A stretch of 9,815 nucleotides of DNA from an uncultured Oscillospiraceae bacterium (GTDB lineage Bacteria; Bacillota; Clostridia; Oscillospirales; Oscillospiraceae), in the NCBI GenBank assembly GCA_910588365.1, contig CAJUQS010000137.1, positions 1-9,815 on the forward strand, in the 5' to 3' direction. Made by a program: the position numbers and the translations under genes. Every line of letters starts with the position of its first letter. Within the stretch, counting starts at the first letter, position 1. This document shows positions 1 to 6,187 of this stretch, in pieces. Below the pieces are notes generated by a model, which was given only the letters and a program-made list of their open reading frames with translations, was not told where the DNA came from and did not search any database.

Positions 1-39
1 AATCCTTATATCAGGCAGGGAAAGGATAGTCCGGAGGAC

Positions 40-81
40 AAAAATAAGACCCCGCATCGTGAGATGCAAGGTCTTATTTTT
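40..81. terminator. Bidirectional intrinsic terminator after guaA
   Basis: A long inverted repeat: the 12-base arms AAAAATAAGACC and GGTCTTATTTTT pair perfectly. They are followed by a CC/AA internal mismatch, a 5-bp GCATC/GATGC stem and a GTGA tetraloop. The A-run on one side and T-run on the other give a U-tract to transcripts from either strand. It lies about 65 bases past the guaA stop and would end the xpt-guaA transcript. Its symmetry suggests it also serves a plus-strand gene ending near or beyond the left edge. Confidence 0.9.
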
Positions 82-146
82 CTATGTCGGAGGCTGGTGG
101 ATAGTGCCCTATACAGGATAAATCACATTGCCCTACGACATGACGG

Positions 147-1688
147 TCATTCCCACTCAATCGTAGCCGGGGGCTTGCTGGTGATGTCATAGCAGATCCG
201 GTTAATCCCCGGGACTTCGTTGACGATCCTGGTACTGATCCGATCCAGCACAGGGTATGGAATCCTGGCCCAATCCGCGGTCATAAAGTCGCTGGTGGTC
301 ACGGCCCGCAGTGCCAGGGTGTAGTCATAGGTCCTGCCGTCCCCCATGACGCCCACGGAGCGGGTGTTGGTCAGCACGGCGAAATACTGCCCAATCACCC
401 CCGCCAGTCCCGCGTCCCCAATCTCCTGACGGTAGATGGCGTCCGCCTCCCGCAGGGTATCCAGCTTCTCCTTGGTCAGATCGCCGATGACCCGGATGGC
501 CAGGCCCGGCCCCGGGAAGGGCTGGCGGCTGACCAGATACTCCGGCAGGCCCAGCTCCCGGCCCAGCTGCCGCACCTCGTCCTTGAACAGCAGCCGCAGG
601 GGCTCGATAATCTCCTTGAAATCCACGTGGTCCGGCAGGCCGCCCACGTTGTGGTGGCTCTTAATCACCGCAGCCTTTCCCGCGCCGGACTCGATCACAT
701 CCGGGTAGATGGTGCCCTGAGCCAAAAAGTCCACCGCTCCGATCTTTTTGGCCTCCTCCTCGAAGACCCGGATGAACTCCGCGCCGATGATCTTCCGCTT
801 CCGCTCCGGCTCCGTGACCCCGGCCAGCCTCTCCAGAAACCGGGCCTCCGCGTCCACCCGGACAAAGTTCATGGCCCAGCTCTGGAAAGCCGTCTGGACC
901 TCGTTCCCCTCGTCCTTCCGCATGAGGCCGTGGTCCACAAACACGCACGTCAGCTGTTCCCCCACGGCCTCAGCCAGCAGGGCCGCGCACACGGAGCTGT
1001 CCACGCCGCCGGAGAGTGCCAGCAGCACCCGGCCGCCCCCCACCTTCTCCCGGATGGCGGCCACGGCGGTGCGCTTGTAGTCCTCCATGGTCCAGTCGCC
1101 CCGGGCCTTGCAGACCTCGTAGAGGAAGTTGCGGATCATCTGCAGGCCGTTTTCCGTGTGGTTGACCTCCGGGTGATACTGCACCCCGTAAAAGCCCCGC
1201 CGCACATCCGCAATGGCCACGTTGGGGCAGGCCTTGGAGCGGGCCGCCAGGGTGAATCCCTCGGGCACCCTCTCCATGTAGTCCCCGTGGCTCATCCAGC
1301 TCACGCCGCTCTCCGGCAGGCCCTTGAACAGGGGGCAGGCGGTGTCATAGAAGGTCTCCGTCTTGCCGTACTCCCGGGCGGCGTCATCCTGGGCGGCGGT
1401 GACCCGGCCGCCCAGCGTGTGGGCCATCAGCTGGCAGCCGTAGCAGATGCCCAGCACGGGCACGCCCAGCTCGAAGATCGCCGGGTCCACGTGGGGCGCG
1501 TCCTCCAGGTAGACCGAGTTGGGTCCGCCGGTGAAGAGAAAGCCGATAGGCTCCATGGCCTTCAGCTCCGCCAAAGGGGTGGTATAGGGCCTGACCTCGC
1601 AGTACACACCGCACTCCCGGACCCGCCGGGCGATGAGCTGGTTGTACTGCCCGCCAAAGTCCAGAACAATAACCGTTTGATGGGACAA
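147..1688 (-). CDS. guaA: GMP synthase (glutamine-hydrolysing)
   Basis: Cytoplasmic enzyme converting XMP to GMP with ATP and glutamine, the last step of de novo GMP synthesis. At 513 residues it is the usual family length. The N-terminal class I glutamine amidotransferase domain (about 1-190) shows the nucleophile Cys82 in GICYGC and the His172/Glu174 pair in QYHPEV. The ATP-pyrophosphatase domain follows, with the P-loop SGGVDSS at about 226-232. The C-terminal dimerisation domain ends in SKPPATIEWE, typical of GuaA. The start is a TTG at 1688, chosen because AAGGGAGG lies 8 bases upstream and the protein then begins directly with the conserved IVLDFGGQYNQLIARRVRE region. It lies 48 bases after xpt with no promoter seen between, so the two are probably co-transcribed: Xpt makes XMP from salvaged xanthine and GuaA turns XMP into GMP. 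All key residues are present. Confidence 0.97.
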   Translation of the reverse strand: MSHQTVIVLDFGGQYNQLIARRVRECGVYCEVRPYTTPLAELKAMEPIGFLFTGGPNSVYLEDAPHVDPAIFELGVPVLGICYGCQLMAHTLGGRVTAAQDDAAREYGKTETFYDTACPLFKGLPESGVSWMSHGDYMERVPEGFTLAARSKACPNVAIADVRRGFYGVQYHPEVNHTENGLQMIRNFLYEVCKARGDWTMEDYKRTAVAAIREKVGGGRVLLALSGGVDSSVCAALLAEAVGEQLTCVFVDHGLMRKDEGNEVQTAFQSWAMNFVRVDAEARFLERLAGVTEPERKRKIIGAEFIRVFEEEAKKIGAVDFLAQGTIYPDVIESGAGKAAVIKSHHNVGGLPDHVDFKEIIEPLRLLFKDEVRQLGRELGLPEYLVSRQPFPGPGLAIRVIGDLTKEKLDTLREADAIYRQEIGDAGLAGVIGQYFAVLTNTRSVGVMGDGRTYDYTLALRAVTTSDFMTADWARIPYPVLDRISTRIVNEVPGINRICYDITSKPPATIEWE

Positions 1689-1696
1689 GTTTTCTT

Positions 1697-1704
1697 CCTC
1701 CCTT
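1697..1704 (-). promoter_or_regulatory. Ribosome binding site deciding the TTG start of guaA
   Basis: On the minus strand AAGGGAGG stands 8 bases before the TTG at 1688. No in-frame ATG or GTG lies nearer to the conserved N-terminus, so the TTG is the likely start. TTG starts are ordinary in Firmicutes but can reduce translation compared with ATG. Confidence 0.8.
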
Positions 1705-1736
1705 ATGAAAAGTTTCTGTTGACAGAGAAGCGCGCC

Positions 1737-2315
1737 CTACTGCTCCTCCCGGAACACAATCCCGTTCTCGTCGGCCCGCTCAATAATGGCCAGGGCGCGG
1801 TAGTTGACGCCCATGTCCCGCAGCCGGTCCCCGCCGCCCTGGAATCCCTTCTCCACGGCGATGCCGATGCCCACCAGCTCCGCGCCGGCCTGGCTGACCA
1901 GATCGCACAGGCCCCGCACCGCCTCGCCGTTGGCCATGAAGTCGTCCACAATCAATACCCGGTCGCTGGAGGTGAGCCACTCCTTGCTGAGGATCTGGGT
2001 GACCTTCTTCTTGTAGGTGTAGGAGAAAATCTCGCTCTGGTACAGCCCGCCCTCGATATTGTCGCTCTTGGCCTTCTTGGCGAACACCATGGGCACGTTG
2101 TACTTCTGGGCGCAGATGGTGGCCAGGGCGATACCGCTGGCCTCGGCGGTGAGGACCATGGTGATGTTCTCCACGTCAAAGTATTTGGCAAATTCGTCGG
2201 CAATGTCGCCCATCAGCCGGGTATCCACCCGGTGGTTGAGGAACCCGTCCACCTTGATGATGTTGCCGGGCAGCACCTTGCCCTCCTTGCGAATGCGTTC
2301 CATGAGCTGCTGCAT
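1737..2315 (-). CDS. xpt: Xanthine phosphoribosyltransferase
   Basis: Purine-salvage enzyme joining xanthine and PRPP to give XMP, in the cytoplasm. The 192-residue protein matches the family length and resembles Bacillus subtilis Xpt throughout as I remember it: KVDGFLNHRVD near residues 21-31, the TAEASGIALA segment near 56-65, and the PRPP-binding loop VLIVDDFMANGEA near 120-132. The ATG at 2315 is used; an AAAGGA element lies about 11 bases upstream, a rather long spacing. The in-frame ATG at residue 5 is a possible alternative but has no better ribosome site. It is the first gene of a unit with guaA, driven by the promoter at 2376-2404. The leader from the predicted transcription start is only about 54 bases, too short for the purine riboswitch that often precedes xpt in other Firmicutes. 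Confidence 0.95.
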   Translation of the reverse strand: MQQLMERIRKEGKVLPGNIIKVDGFLNHRVDTRLMGDIADEFAKYFDVENITMVLTAEASGIALATICAQKYNVPMVFAKKAKSDNIEGGLYQSEIFSYTYKKKVTQILSKEWLTSSDRVLIVDDFMANGEAVRGLCDLVSQAGAELVGIGIAVEKGFQGGGDRLRDMGVNYRALAIIERADENGIVFREEQ

Positions 2316-2375
2316 CGTTTGTCACATCCTTTCGTATTTTTCACCATTCCGGCATGTCTTGTACCCTTGGCTCCT

Positions 2376-2404
2376 ATTATGCCAAGAATCCCCTTCCCTG
2401 GCAA
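2376..2404 (-). promoter_or_regulatory. Sigma-A type promoter of xpt-guaA
   Basis: On the minus strand, TTGCCA (-35, 5 of 6 consensus bases) is followed after exactly 17 bases by CATAAT (-10, 5 of 6). The predicted transcription start is near 2369, about 54 bases before the xpt ATG. Confidence 0.8.
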
Positions 2405-2410
2405 GTGGGG

Positions 2411-2432
2411 AAATGGACAAAATTGTCCTTTT
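2411..2432. promoter_or_regulatory. Candidate operator dyad beside the xpt promoter
   Basis: GGACAA and TTGTCC form a perfect 6-bp dyad at 2415-2428 around AA. AAA and TTT flank it symmetrically outside one mismatched position. A further direct copy of TTGTCC lies at 2433-2438. The dyad sits just upstream of the -35 box, where an activator or repressor could bind. No protein is identified; the operator role is inferred from symmetry and position only. Confidence 0.4.
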
Positions 2433-2470
2433 TTGTCCGTTTCTTTCCTCCGCCGGCGATTTCGTCACAG

Positions 2471-2500
2471 AAAAGCCCCTGAGGCCGCCGCCTCAGGGGC
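2471..2500 (-). terminator. Intrinsic terminator after pgsA
   Basis: On the minus strand GCCCCTGAGG pairs perfectly with CCTCAGGGGC across a six-base loop (one more C-G pair can close it), followed by CTTTTCTG. It begins 14 bases after the pgsA stop and separates the recX-to-pgsA unit from the xpt promoter. Confidence 0.9.
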
Positions 2501-2514
2501 AGGACCGCCCCGGC

Positions 2515-3036
2515 TCACATGTCGCTGAGGCAGTCCCTGTTCTTCATGAAGTACTCCACGCCGGAGTAAATGGTGGTCACCACGATGACGGCCACGCACA
2601 GATTATTCACCACCGGCGGGATGGACAGGAACATCAGGATGATGCACACCATGGTGGAGGCGGTCTTCACCTTTCCGGACCAGCCGGCGGCAATGACGCG
2701 GCCCTTGTCGCTGGCCACCATCCGCAGTCCGCTGACGGCGAACTCCCGGACGATGACGATGAGCAGGGCCCAGCCGGGCATCTGGCCGTTTTCCACAAAC
2801 CAGAGCATGGCGGCTGTGACCAGCATCTTGTCGGCCAGAGGATCGGCGAACTTGCCGAAGTCGGTGATAAGGCTATACTTCCGGGCGATTTTGCCGTCCA
2901 GCAGATCGGTGAGGCTGGCCAGAATAAAAATCGCCAGAGCGATATAGGACGCGCCGGGAATTCCCAGGTAGAGCACCAGCAAAAAGGGCAGGATCAGGAC
3001 AATCCGCAGCAGGGTCAGTTTGTTAGGCAGATTCAT
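2515..3036 (-). CDS. pgsA: CDP-diacylglycerol-glycerol-3-phosphate 3-phosphatidyltransferase
   Basis: Integral membrane enzyme making phosphatidylglycerol phosphate from CDP-diacylglycerol and glycerol 3-phosphate, the committed step to phosphatidylglycerol and cardiolipin. The 173-residue protein opens with MNLPNKLTLLRI, typical of PgsA. It carries the complete CDP-alcohol phosphotransferase motif DGxxAR-x8-GxxxDxxxD, with Asp47, Gly48, Ala51, Arg52, Gly61, Asp65 and Asp69. Hydrophobic membrane segments lie near residues 10-42 and through the C-terminal half, with VENGQMPGWALLIVIVRE following the motif. The ATG at 3036 has AAAGGAG six bases upstream. It follows rimO by 18 bases and is the last gene before the terminator at 2471-2500. 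A rimO-pgsA pair is common in Clostridia. The related phosphatidylserine synthase family is unlikely given the length and N-terminus. Confidence 0.95.
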   Translation of the reverse strand: MNLPNKLTLLRIVLILPFLLVLYLGIPGASYIALAIFILASLTDLLDGKIARKYSLITDFGKFADPLADKMLVTAAMLWFVENGQMPGWALLIVIVREFAVSGLRMVASDKGRVIAAGWSGKVKTASTMVCIILMFLSIPPVVNNLCVAVIVVTTIYSGVEYFMKNRDCLSDM

Positions 3037-3054
3037 CGTTAACTCCTTTCAGCA

Positions 3055-4380
3055 TCAGGGGACCCGCTCTCCAGTCAGCTCCCCGTCCATGGCGCCGGTG
3101 ATCCGGACCCGGACAAACGACCCGGTTTCCGGGGCGCTCTCTGCGGTGAAGTAGATTTTCCCGTCAATATCCGGGCTCTCCGCCCAGCTGCGGCCCGTGT
3201 ACATCATGGACTGGCCGTCAAAGCCCTCGCAGAGGACCTCCAGGACCTCCCCCTGCATCTCCTCGTTCCACTCGTCCATGATCCGGGACTGGATGTCCAC
3301 CACCAGCTCCGCCCGGCGCCTGGCCTCCTCGGTGTCCGCCCGGTCCATCTTCGCCGCCGGGGTGCCCTCCTCCGGGGAGTAGGGGAACACGCCGGCCCGG
3401 AGCATCCGCTGGTCCCACAGGAACTGGCACAGCTCCTCGAACTCCGCCTCCCCCTCGCCGGGCAGTCCGGTGATGATGCTGGTGCGCAGCACCAGACGGG
3501 GGATCCGCTCCCGGAGCCTGTCCAGCAGCTGTTCGATGTACGCCTTGTCCCCCCGGCGGTTCATCCGCCGGAGAATGCCGTCATTGCAGTGCTGGAGGGG
3601 GATGTCCAGATACTTGAGGATCTTTTCCTCCCGGGCAATCACGTCGATGAGCCGGCCGTCCATCTGGTCCGGGTAGAGGTAGTGGAGGCGGATCCAGTGG
3701 AAGTCCAGCCTGCACAGCTCCTCCAGAAGGTCCGCCAGGTGGAGCCGGCCGTCCCAGTCCGTGCCGTAGCGGGTGATGTCCTGGGCGATGACGATGAGCT
3801 CCTTCACCCCCCGCTCCGCCAGCTCCCGGGCCTCGGCCAGCACGTTCTCCATGGGCCTGCTGCGGTATCTTCCCCGGAGCTTGGGGATGATGCAGAAGGC
3901 GCACCAGTTGTCGCACCCCTCGGCAATGCGCAGGTAGGCATAGTGGGCGGGGGTGGTGAGCACCCGGCCGAACTCGTCCACTGGGGCGTTGATGTCGTCA
4001 AAGCGCCGGGGGTGGTTCCCGGCCATCACGTCCTCCACAGCGGAGACGATGTCCTTGTAGCTGCCGGTTCCCAGGATGCCGTCCACCTCGGGCAGCTCCG
4101 TGGGAACGTCCTCGCCGTAGCGCTGGGTCATGCAGCCGCTGACCAGGATCCTTTTCAGCTTTCCCTCTTTTTTCAGCTGGCCCATCTGTAAAATGATCTC
4201 AATGGCCTCCTCGCTGGCGGAGGTGATAAAGCCGCAGGTGTTCACCACAACTACGTCCGCGCCCTCCGGGGCATCCAGGAGGGTGTGGCCCGCCTCCTGG
4301 CACAGGGACATCATCTGCTCGCAGTTGACCACGTTCTTCGCGCAGCCAAGGGAGATGAAGTGGAGCTTATAGCTTGGCAT
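3055..4380 (-). CDS. rimO: Ribosomal protein S12 methylthiotransferase
   Basis: Radical-SAM enzyme that adds a methylthio group to the conserved aspartate of ribosomal protein S12 (Asp88 in E. coli). With the ATG at 4380 the protein has 441 residues, the usual RimO length. The N-terminal methylthiotransferase domain has Cys13 (SLGCAKN), Cys49 (NTCGF) and Cys83 (SGCMTQRYG) for one iron-sulfur cluster. The radical-SAM motif CxxxCxxC is Cys156, Cys160 and Cys163, followed by IIPKLRGRYRSRP. A C-terminal TRAM-like domain spans about 370-441. The start is supported by AAGGAGG four bases upstream. The frame stays open upstream through the NUDIX gene to 4896, so a caller may report one 613-residue fusion. 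I prefer the short form because it has its own strong ribosome site and the linking 35 residues look non-functional. MiaB is excluded by the RimO-type sequence around the cysteines. Confidence 0.95.
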   Translation of the reverse strand: MPSYKLHFISLGCAKNVVNCEQMMSLCQEAGHTLLDAPEGADVVVVNTCGFITSASEEAIEIILQMGQLKKEGKLKRILVSGCMTQRYGEDVPTELPEVDGILGTGSYKDIVSAVEDVMAGNHPRRFDDINAPVDEFGRVLTTPAHYAYLRIAEGCDNWCAFCIIPKLRGRYRSRPMENVLAEARELAERGVKELIVIAQDITRYGTDWDGRLHLADLLEELCRLDFHWIRLHYLYPDQMDGRLIDVIAREEKILKYLDIPLQHCNDGILRRMNRRGDKAYIEQLLDRLRERIPRLVLRTSIITGLPGEGEAEFEELCQFLWDQRMLRAGVFPYSPEEGTPAAKMDRADTEEARRRAELVVDIQSRIMDEWNEEMQGEVLEVLCEGFDGQSMMYTGRSWAESPDIDGKIYFTAESAPETGSFVRVRITGAMDGELTGERVP

Positions 4381-4896
4381 AGTGCCTCCTTCTTCGCGCC
4401 CCAGGGGGTGCGAGGGGTGTTTTCTAACTGTTACACCCGGGCTCCCGCGCCCGGACGTGGGGCCGGGAGGGCCCCATACCCCCCTCCGGCGGGCCTCCTC
4501 CAGGAGGCGGGGCTGGATGTCGGGATAGGTCCAGTCCACCTGGGAAAAATCGTCCAGGAGCAGGATTTTCTCGATCTCGCTGTGGAGCTCCGTCTCAAAG
4601 GAGGCGATCTCGGCGGCGTACAGCATCCCGCAGCTCTCCTCCGGCGAGCCGTCCCGCACCACGGCGTAGACGCACACGGGACGGATGGAAAACGCGATGG
4701 CGCCGGTCTCCTCCCGGAGCTCCCGGCGGGCGGTTTCCTCGATGGCCTCCCCCGGCTCCCGGCGGCCGCCGGGGATCTCAAGGGTGGTTCTCTCCCGGTG
4801 CTTGCAGAGGACCTGTTTTCCACCGGATCGGGACAGGATCACGGCAAATTTCAGCCTGGAGTCCTCCACCCCGTCATAGAAGCGCACCTCAGTCAT
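4381..4896 (-). CDS. NUDIX hydrolase lacking its own stop codon (in frame with rimO)
   Basis: The part of the frame upstream of the rimO start encodes a NUDIX domain, a family that hydrolyses nucleoside diphosphates linked to another group. The NUDIX box is complete: Gly44-x5-Glu50-x7-Arg58-Glu59-Leu60-x-Glu62-Glu63-x-Gly65-Ala66, within about residues 44-66. The substrate cannot be told from sequence. The domain seems to end near residue 137 (QPRLLEEARRR). About 35 Gly/Pro/Arg-rich residues follow, and no stop occurs before the rimO ATG, so a ribosome starting here would make a 613-residue NUDIX-RimO protein. Both other frames have stops at about 4425-4436 (minus-strand TAA and TAG), so a one-base change would restore a stop. 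A run of six G at about 4480 is a candidate site. The ATG at 4896 overlaps the end of recX by 8 bases and has GGGAGG six bases upstream. Confidence 0.8.
4385..4391 (-). promoter_or_regulatory. Ribosome binding site for the internal start of rimO
   Basis: On the minus strand a full AAGGAGG is followed by CACT and the ATG at 4380. It decides in favour of separate translation of rimO although the frame is open far upstream. Confidence 0.85.
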
Positions 4897-5515
4897 ATCC
4901 GTCCTCCCCCATCTCCGCGTACCGTCCCATGGCCGAGCGCACCTCGCTCCAGGAGAACCCTCTGCGCAGCAGCGCGTCGCTGATCCGCTTCTTCTCCCTG
5001 GGGTCCGAGAGCTCCCCCCGGCACTTCTTCTGAATCAGCCTGTCCAGGATTTCCGCAGGGTCGGGCAGTTCCTCCAGGGCGCTGTCCCACAGCTCCCGGC
5101 TCACGCCCCGTCGGCGCAGCTCCTCCCGGACCCTGGCCGGGCCGTAGCCCTTCTGGCCGTAGTGGCGGGCCAGGGCCGCGGCGTAGGCGGCGTCGTCCAC
5201 CGCGCCGATGTCCTCCAGCCAGTCCGCCGCCGCCTGGGCGTCGGACTCCTCGCTGCCCCTGCGCACCAGCCGCCGGGTCAGCTCCCGCTTGGACAGGGCC
5301 CTGCTGCCGATGATGCCGGCCGCCTGTGCCTTGACGGAGGAGACTCTCGCGGAGGCGCGCAGCGCCTCCAGGGTCCCCTCCTCCAGCTCCATCCCCGGCC
5401 GCAGGCCGAAGCGCAACAGCTCCTCCTCCGTCACCCGCAGGATCTCCCCGTCCTCCAGCTTCACCAGGAAGCGGCCCTGTTTCCGCTGGGACTGTTTCAC
5501 TTCCTCAATCTGCAT
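4889..5515 (-). CDS. recX: Regulatory protein RecX
   Basis: Cytoplasmic modulator of the RecA recombinase; in studied bacteria RecX binds RecA filaments and restrains or regulates them. The 208-residue product has the family's helical-repeat build: an N-terminal segment with LEDGEILRVTEEELLRFGL, then ALSKRELTRRLVRRG, the hallmark YAAALARHYGQKGYGPARVREELRRRGV (about 135-165), and a last repeat with KKRISDALLRRGFSWSEVRSAM. I chose the ATG at 5515. The frame extends to 5602, but that would place the start upstream of the promoter at 5551-5579 and add sequence unlike RecX. The ribosome site is poor (GGGGGT close to the start); an in-frame GTG two codons upstream is an alternative. It is first in a unit with the NUDIX gene, rimO and pgsA and overlaps the NUDIX gene by 8 bases. 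No recA is in the window. Confidence 0.92.
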   Translation of the reverse strand: MQIEEVKQSQRKQGRFLVKLEDGEILRVTEEELLRFGLRPGMELEEGTLEALRASARVSSVKAQAAGIIGSRALSKRELTRRLVRRGSEESDAQAAADWLEDIGAVDDAAYAAALARHYGQKGYGPARVREELRRRGVSRELWDSALEELPDPAEILDRLIQKKCRGELSDPREKKRISDALLRRGFSWSEVRSAMGRYAEMGEDGYD

Positions 5516-5550
5516 ACACACCCCCGCCGGCTCTTTCCACGTATTGTTAC

Positions 5551-5579
5551 AGTATACCGCACCCGGACGAAAAAGTCCA
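5551..5579 (-). promoter_or_regulatory. Sigma-A type promoter of recX-NUDIX-rimO-pgsA
   Basis: On the minus strand TGGACT (-35, 4 of 6) and TATACT (-10, 5 of 6) are separated by exactly 17 bases. The predicted transcription start is near 5544, about 29 bases before the recX ATG. It is arranged back to back with the promoter at 5596-5624. Confidence 0.7.
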
Positions 5580-5595
5580 CTGCATTTCTCGGCGC

Positions 5596-5624
5596 TTTCC
5601 ATCCGGCAAAAAATCCGGTAAAAT
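5596..5624 (+). promoter_or_regulatory. Promoter candidate of the sigma/anti-sigma unit
   Basis: TTTCCA (-35, 4 of 6) and TAAAAT (-10, 5 of 6) with a 17-base spacer. Transcription would start near 5631, leaving a leader of about 85 bases. Its -35 box lies only 16 bases from that of the divergent recX promoter. Confidence 0.5.
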
Positions 5625-5674
5625 AAGTTGGCAGCCCGTGGGATATTATGGCCTCTGGCGGGGTATTCCAGTTG

Positions 5675-5684
5675 AAACGCGTTT
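5675..5684. promoter_or_regulatory. Palindrome AAACGCGTTT in the sigma-gene leader
   Basis: A perfect 10-bp palindrome 32 bases before the sigma-factor ATG. It overlaps TTGAAAC (5672-5678), which resembles the -35 element of many ECF promoters, so it could be a repressor site or part of an autoregulated promoter. I see no convincing ECF -10 element at the right distance, so the role is open. Confidence 0.3.
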
Positions 5685-5716
5685 TACACGGCCCCGGCCG
5701 CGGAAGTGAGGTACAC

Positions 5717-6184
5717 ATGACAGAGCAGGAATTTAACCGGGCGGCAGAGCGGCACCTGGACATGGTCTACCGCATCGCCCTCAACTGGCTGAAGCGGCCC
5801 GCGGACGCCGAGGACGCGGCGCAGAACGTGATGCTGCGCCTGTGGCGGACGGACGCCGCCTTTGCCGGGGAGGACCATCTGCGCCACTGGCTGGCCCGGG
5901 TGGCGGTGAACGAGTGCAAACGCATCGCCTGCCGCCCCTGGCGGAGCCGGACCGTGCCCCTGGAGAGCTGCGCCGAGCCGGCGTTTGAGGACCGCGCCCG
6001 GCGGGAGCTGTATCAGGCGGTGATGGAGCTGCCCGCAAAGTACCGGGTGCCGCTGTACCTCTACTACTACGAGGGGTATTCCGTGGACGAGACGGGGGAG
6101 ATACTGGGGCTCAAGCCCTCCACCGTCCAGACCCGCCTGGCCAGGGGGCGGGAGAAGCTGAAGGCCATGCTGACGGAGGAATGA
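5717..6184 (+). CDS. ECF-type RNA polymerase sigma factor (sigma-70 family)
   Basis: A 155-residue group-4 sigma factor that would direct RNA polymerase to a small regulon. Region 2 spans about residues 10-45, with LDMVYRIALNWLKRPADAEDAAQNVMLRLW, the usual core-binding and -10-recognition helices. Region 4 spans about 100-152, with LPAKYRVPLYLYYYEGYSVDETGEILGL and then the helix-turn-helix PSTVQTRLARGREKLK, which reads the -35 element. The ATG at 5717 is chosen because GTGAGG lies five bases upstream and the protein then starts with MTEQEFNRAAERHLD, typical of the family. The longer frame from 5648 adds residues without similarity. Its stop is three bases before the ATG of the membrane protein at 6188, so the two are translationally linked, as is usual for an ECF sigma factor and its anti-sigma factor. 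The inducing signal is not visible. Confidence 0.93.
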   Translation: MTEQEFNRAAERHLDMVYRIALNWLKRPADAEDAAQNVMLRLWRTDAAFAGEDHLRHWLARVAVNECKRIACRPWRSRTVPLESCAEPAFEDRARRELYQAVMELPAKYRVPLYLYYYEGYSVDETGEILGLKPSTVQTRLARGREKLKAMLTEE

Positions 6185-6187
6185 CGT

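Noticed and set aside
3..29. Possible last eight codons (SLYQAGKG and a TAG stop) of a plus-strand gene entering from the left
   Set aside because: It would fit the bidirectional terminator that follows, but eight codons are too few to support a gene.
40..81. Possible riboswitch or small RNA at the left edge
   Set aside because: The structure is a simple stem with A and T runs, explained by a bidirectional terminator.
627..2528. A 633-codon open frame on the plus strand, opposite guaA and xpt
   Set aside because: It is an antisense shadow created by GC-rich codons. It spans two clear genes, their spacer and a terminator, is rich in Leu, His, Gly and Pro, and matches no family.
5516..5602. 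N-terminal extension of recX by 29 residues
   Set aside because: It would start translation upstream of the -10 and -35 boxes at 5551-5579 and adds sequence unlike RecX.
5619..5650. TTGGCA and TATTAT as an alternative promoter for the sigma gene
   Set aside because: The two elements are only about 10 bases apart, far from the 16-18 needed.
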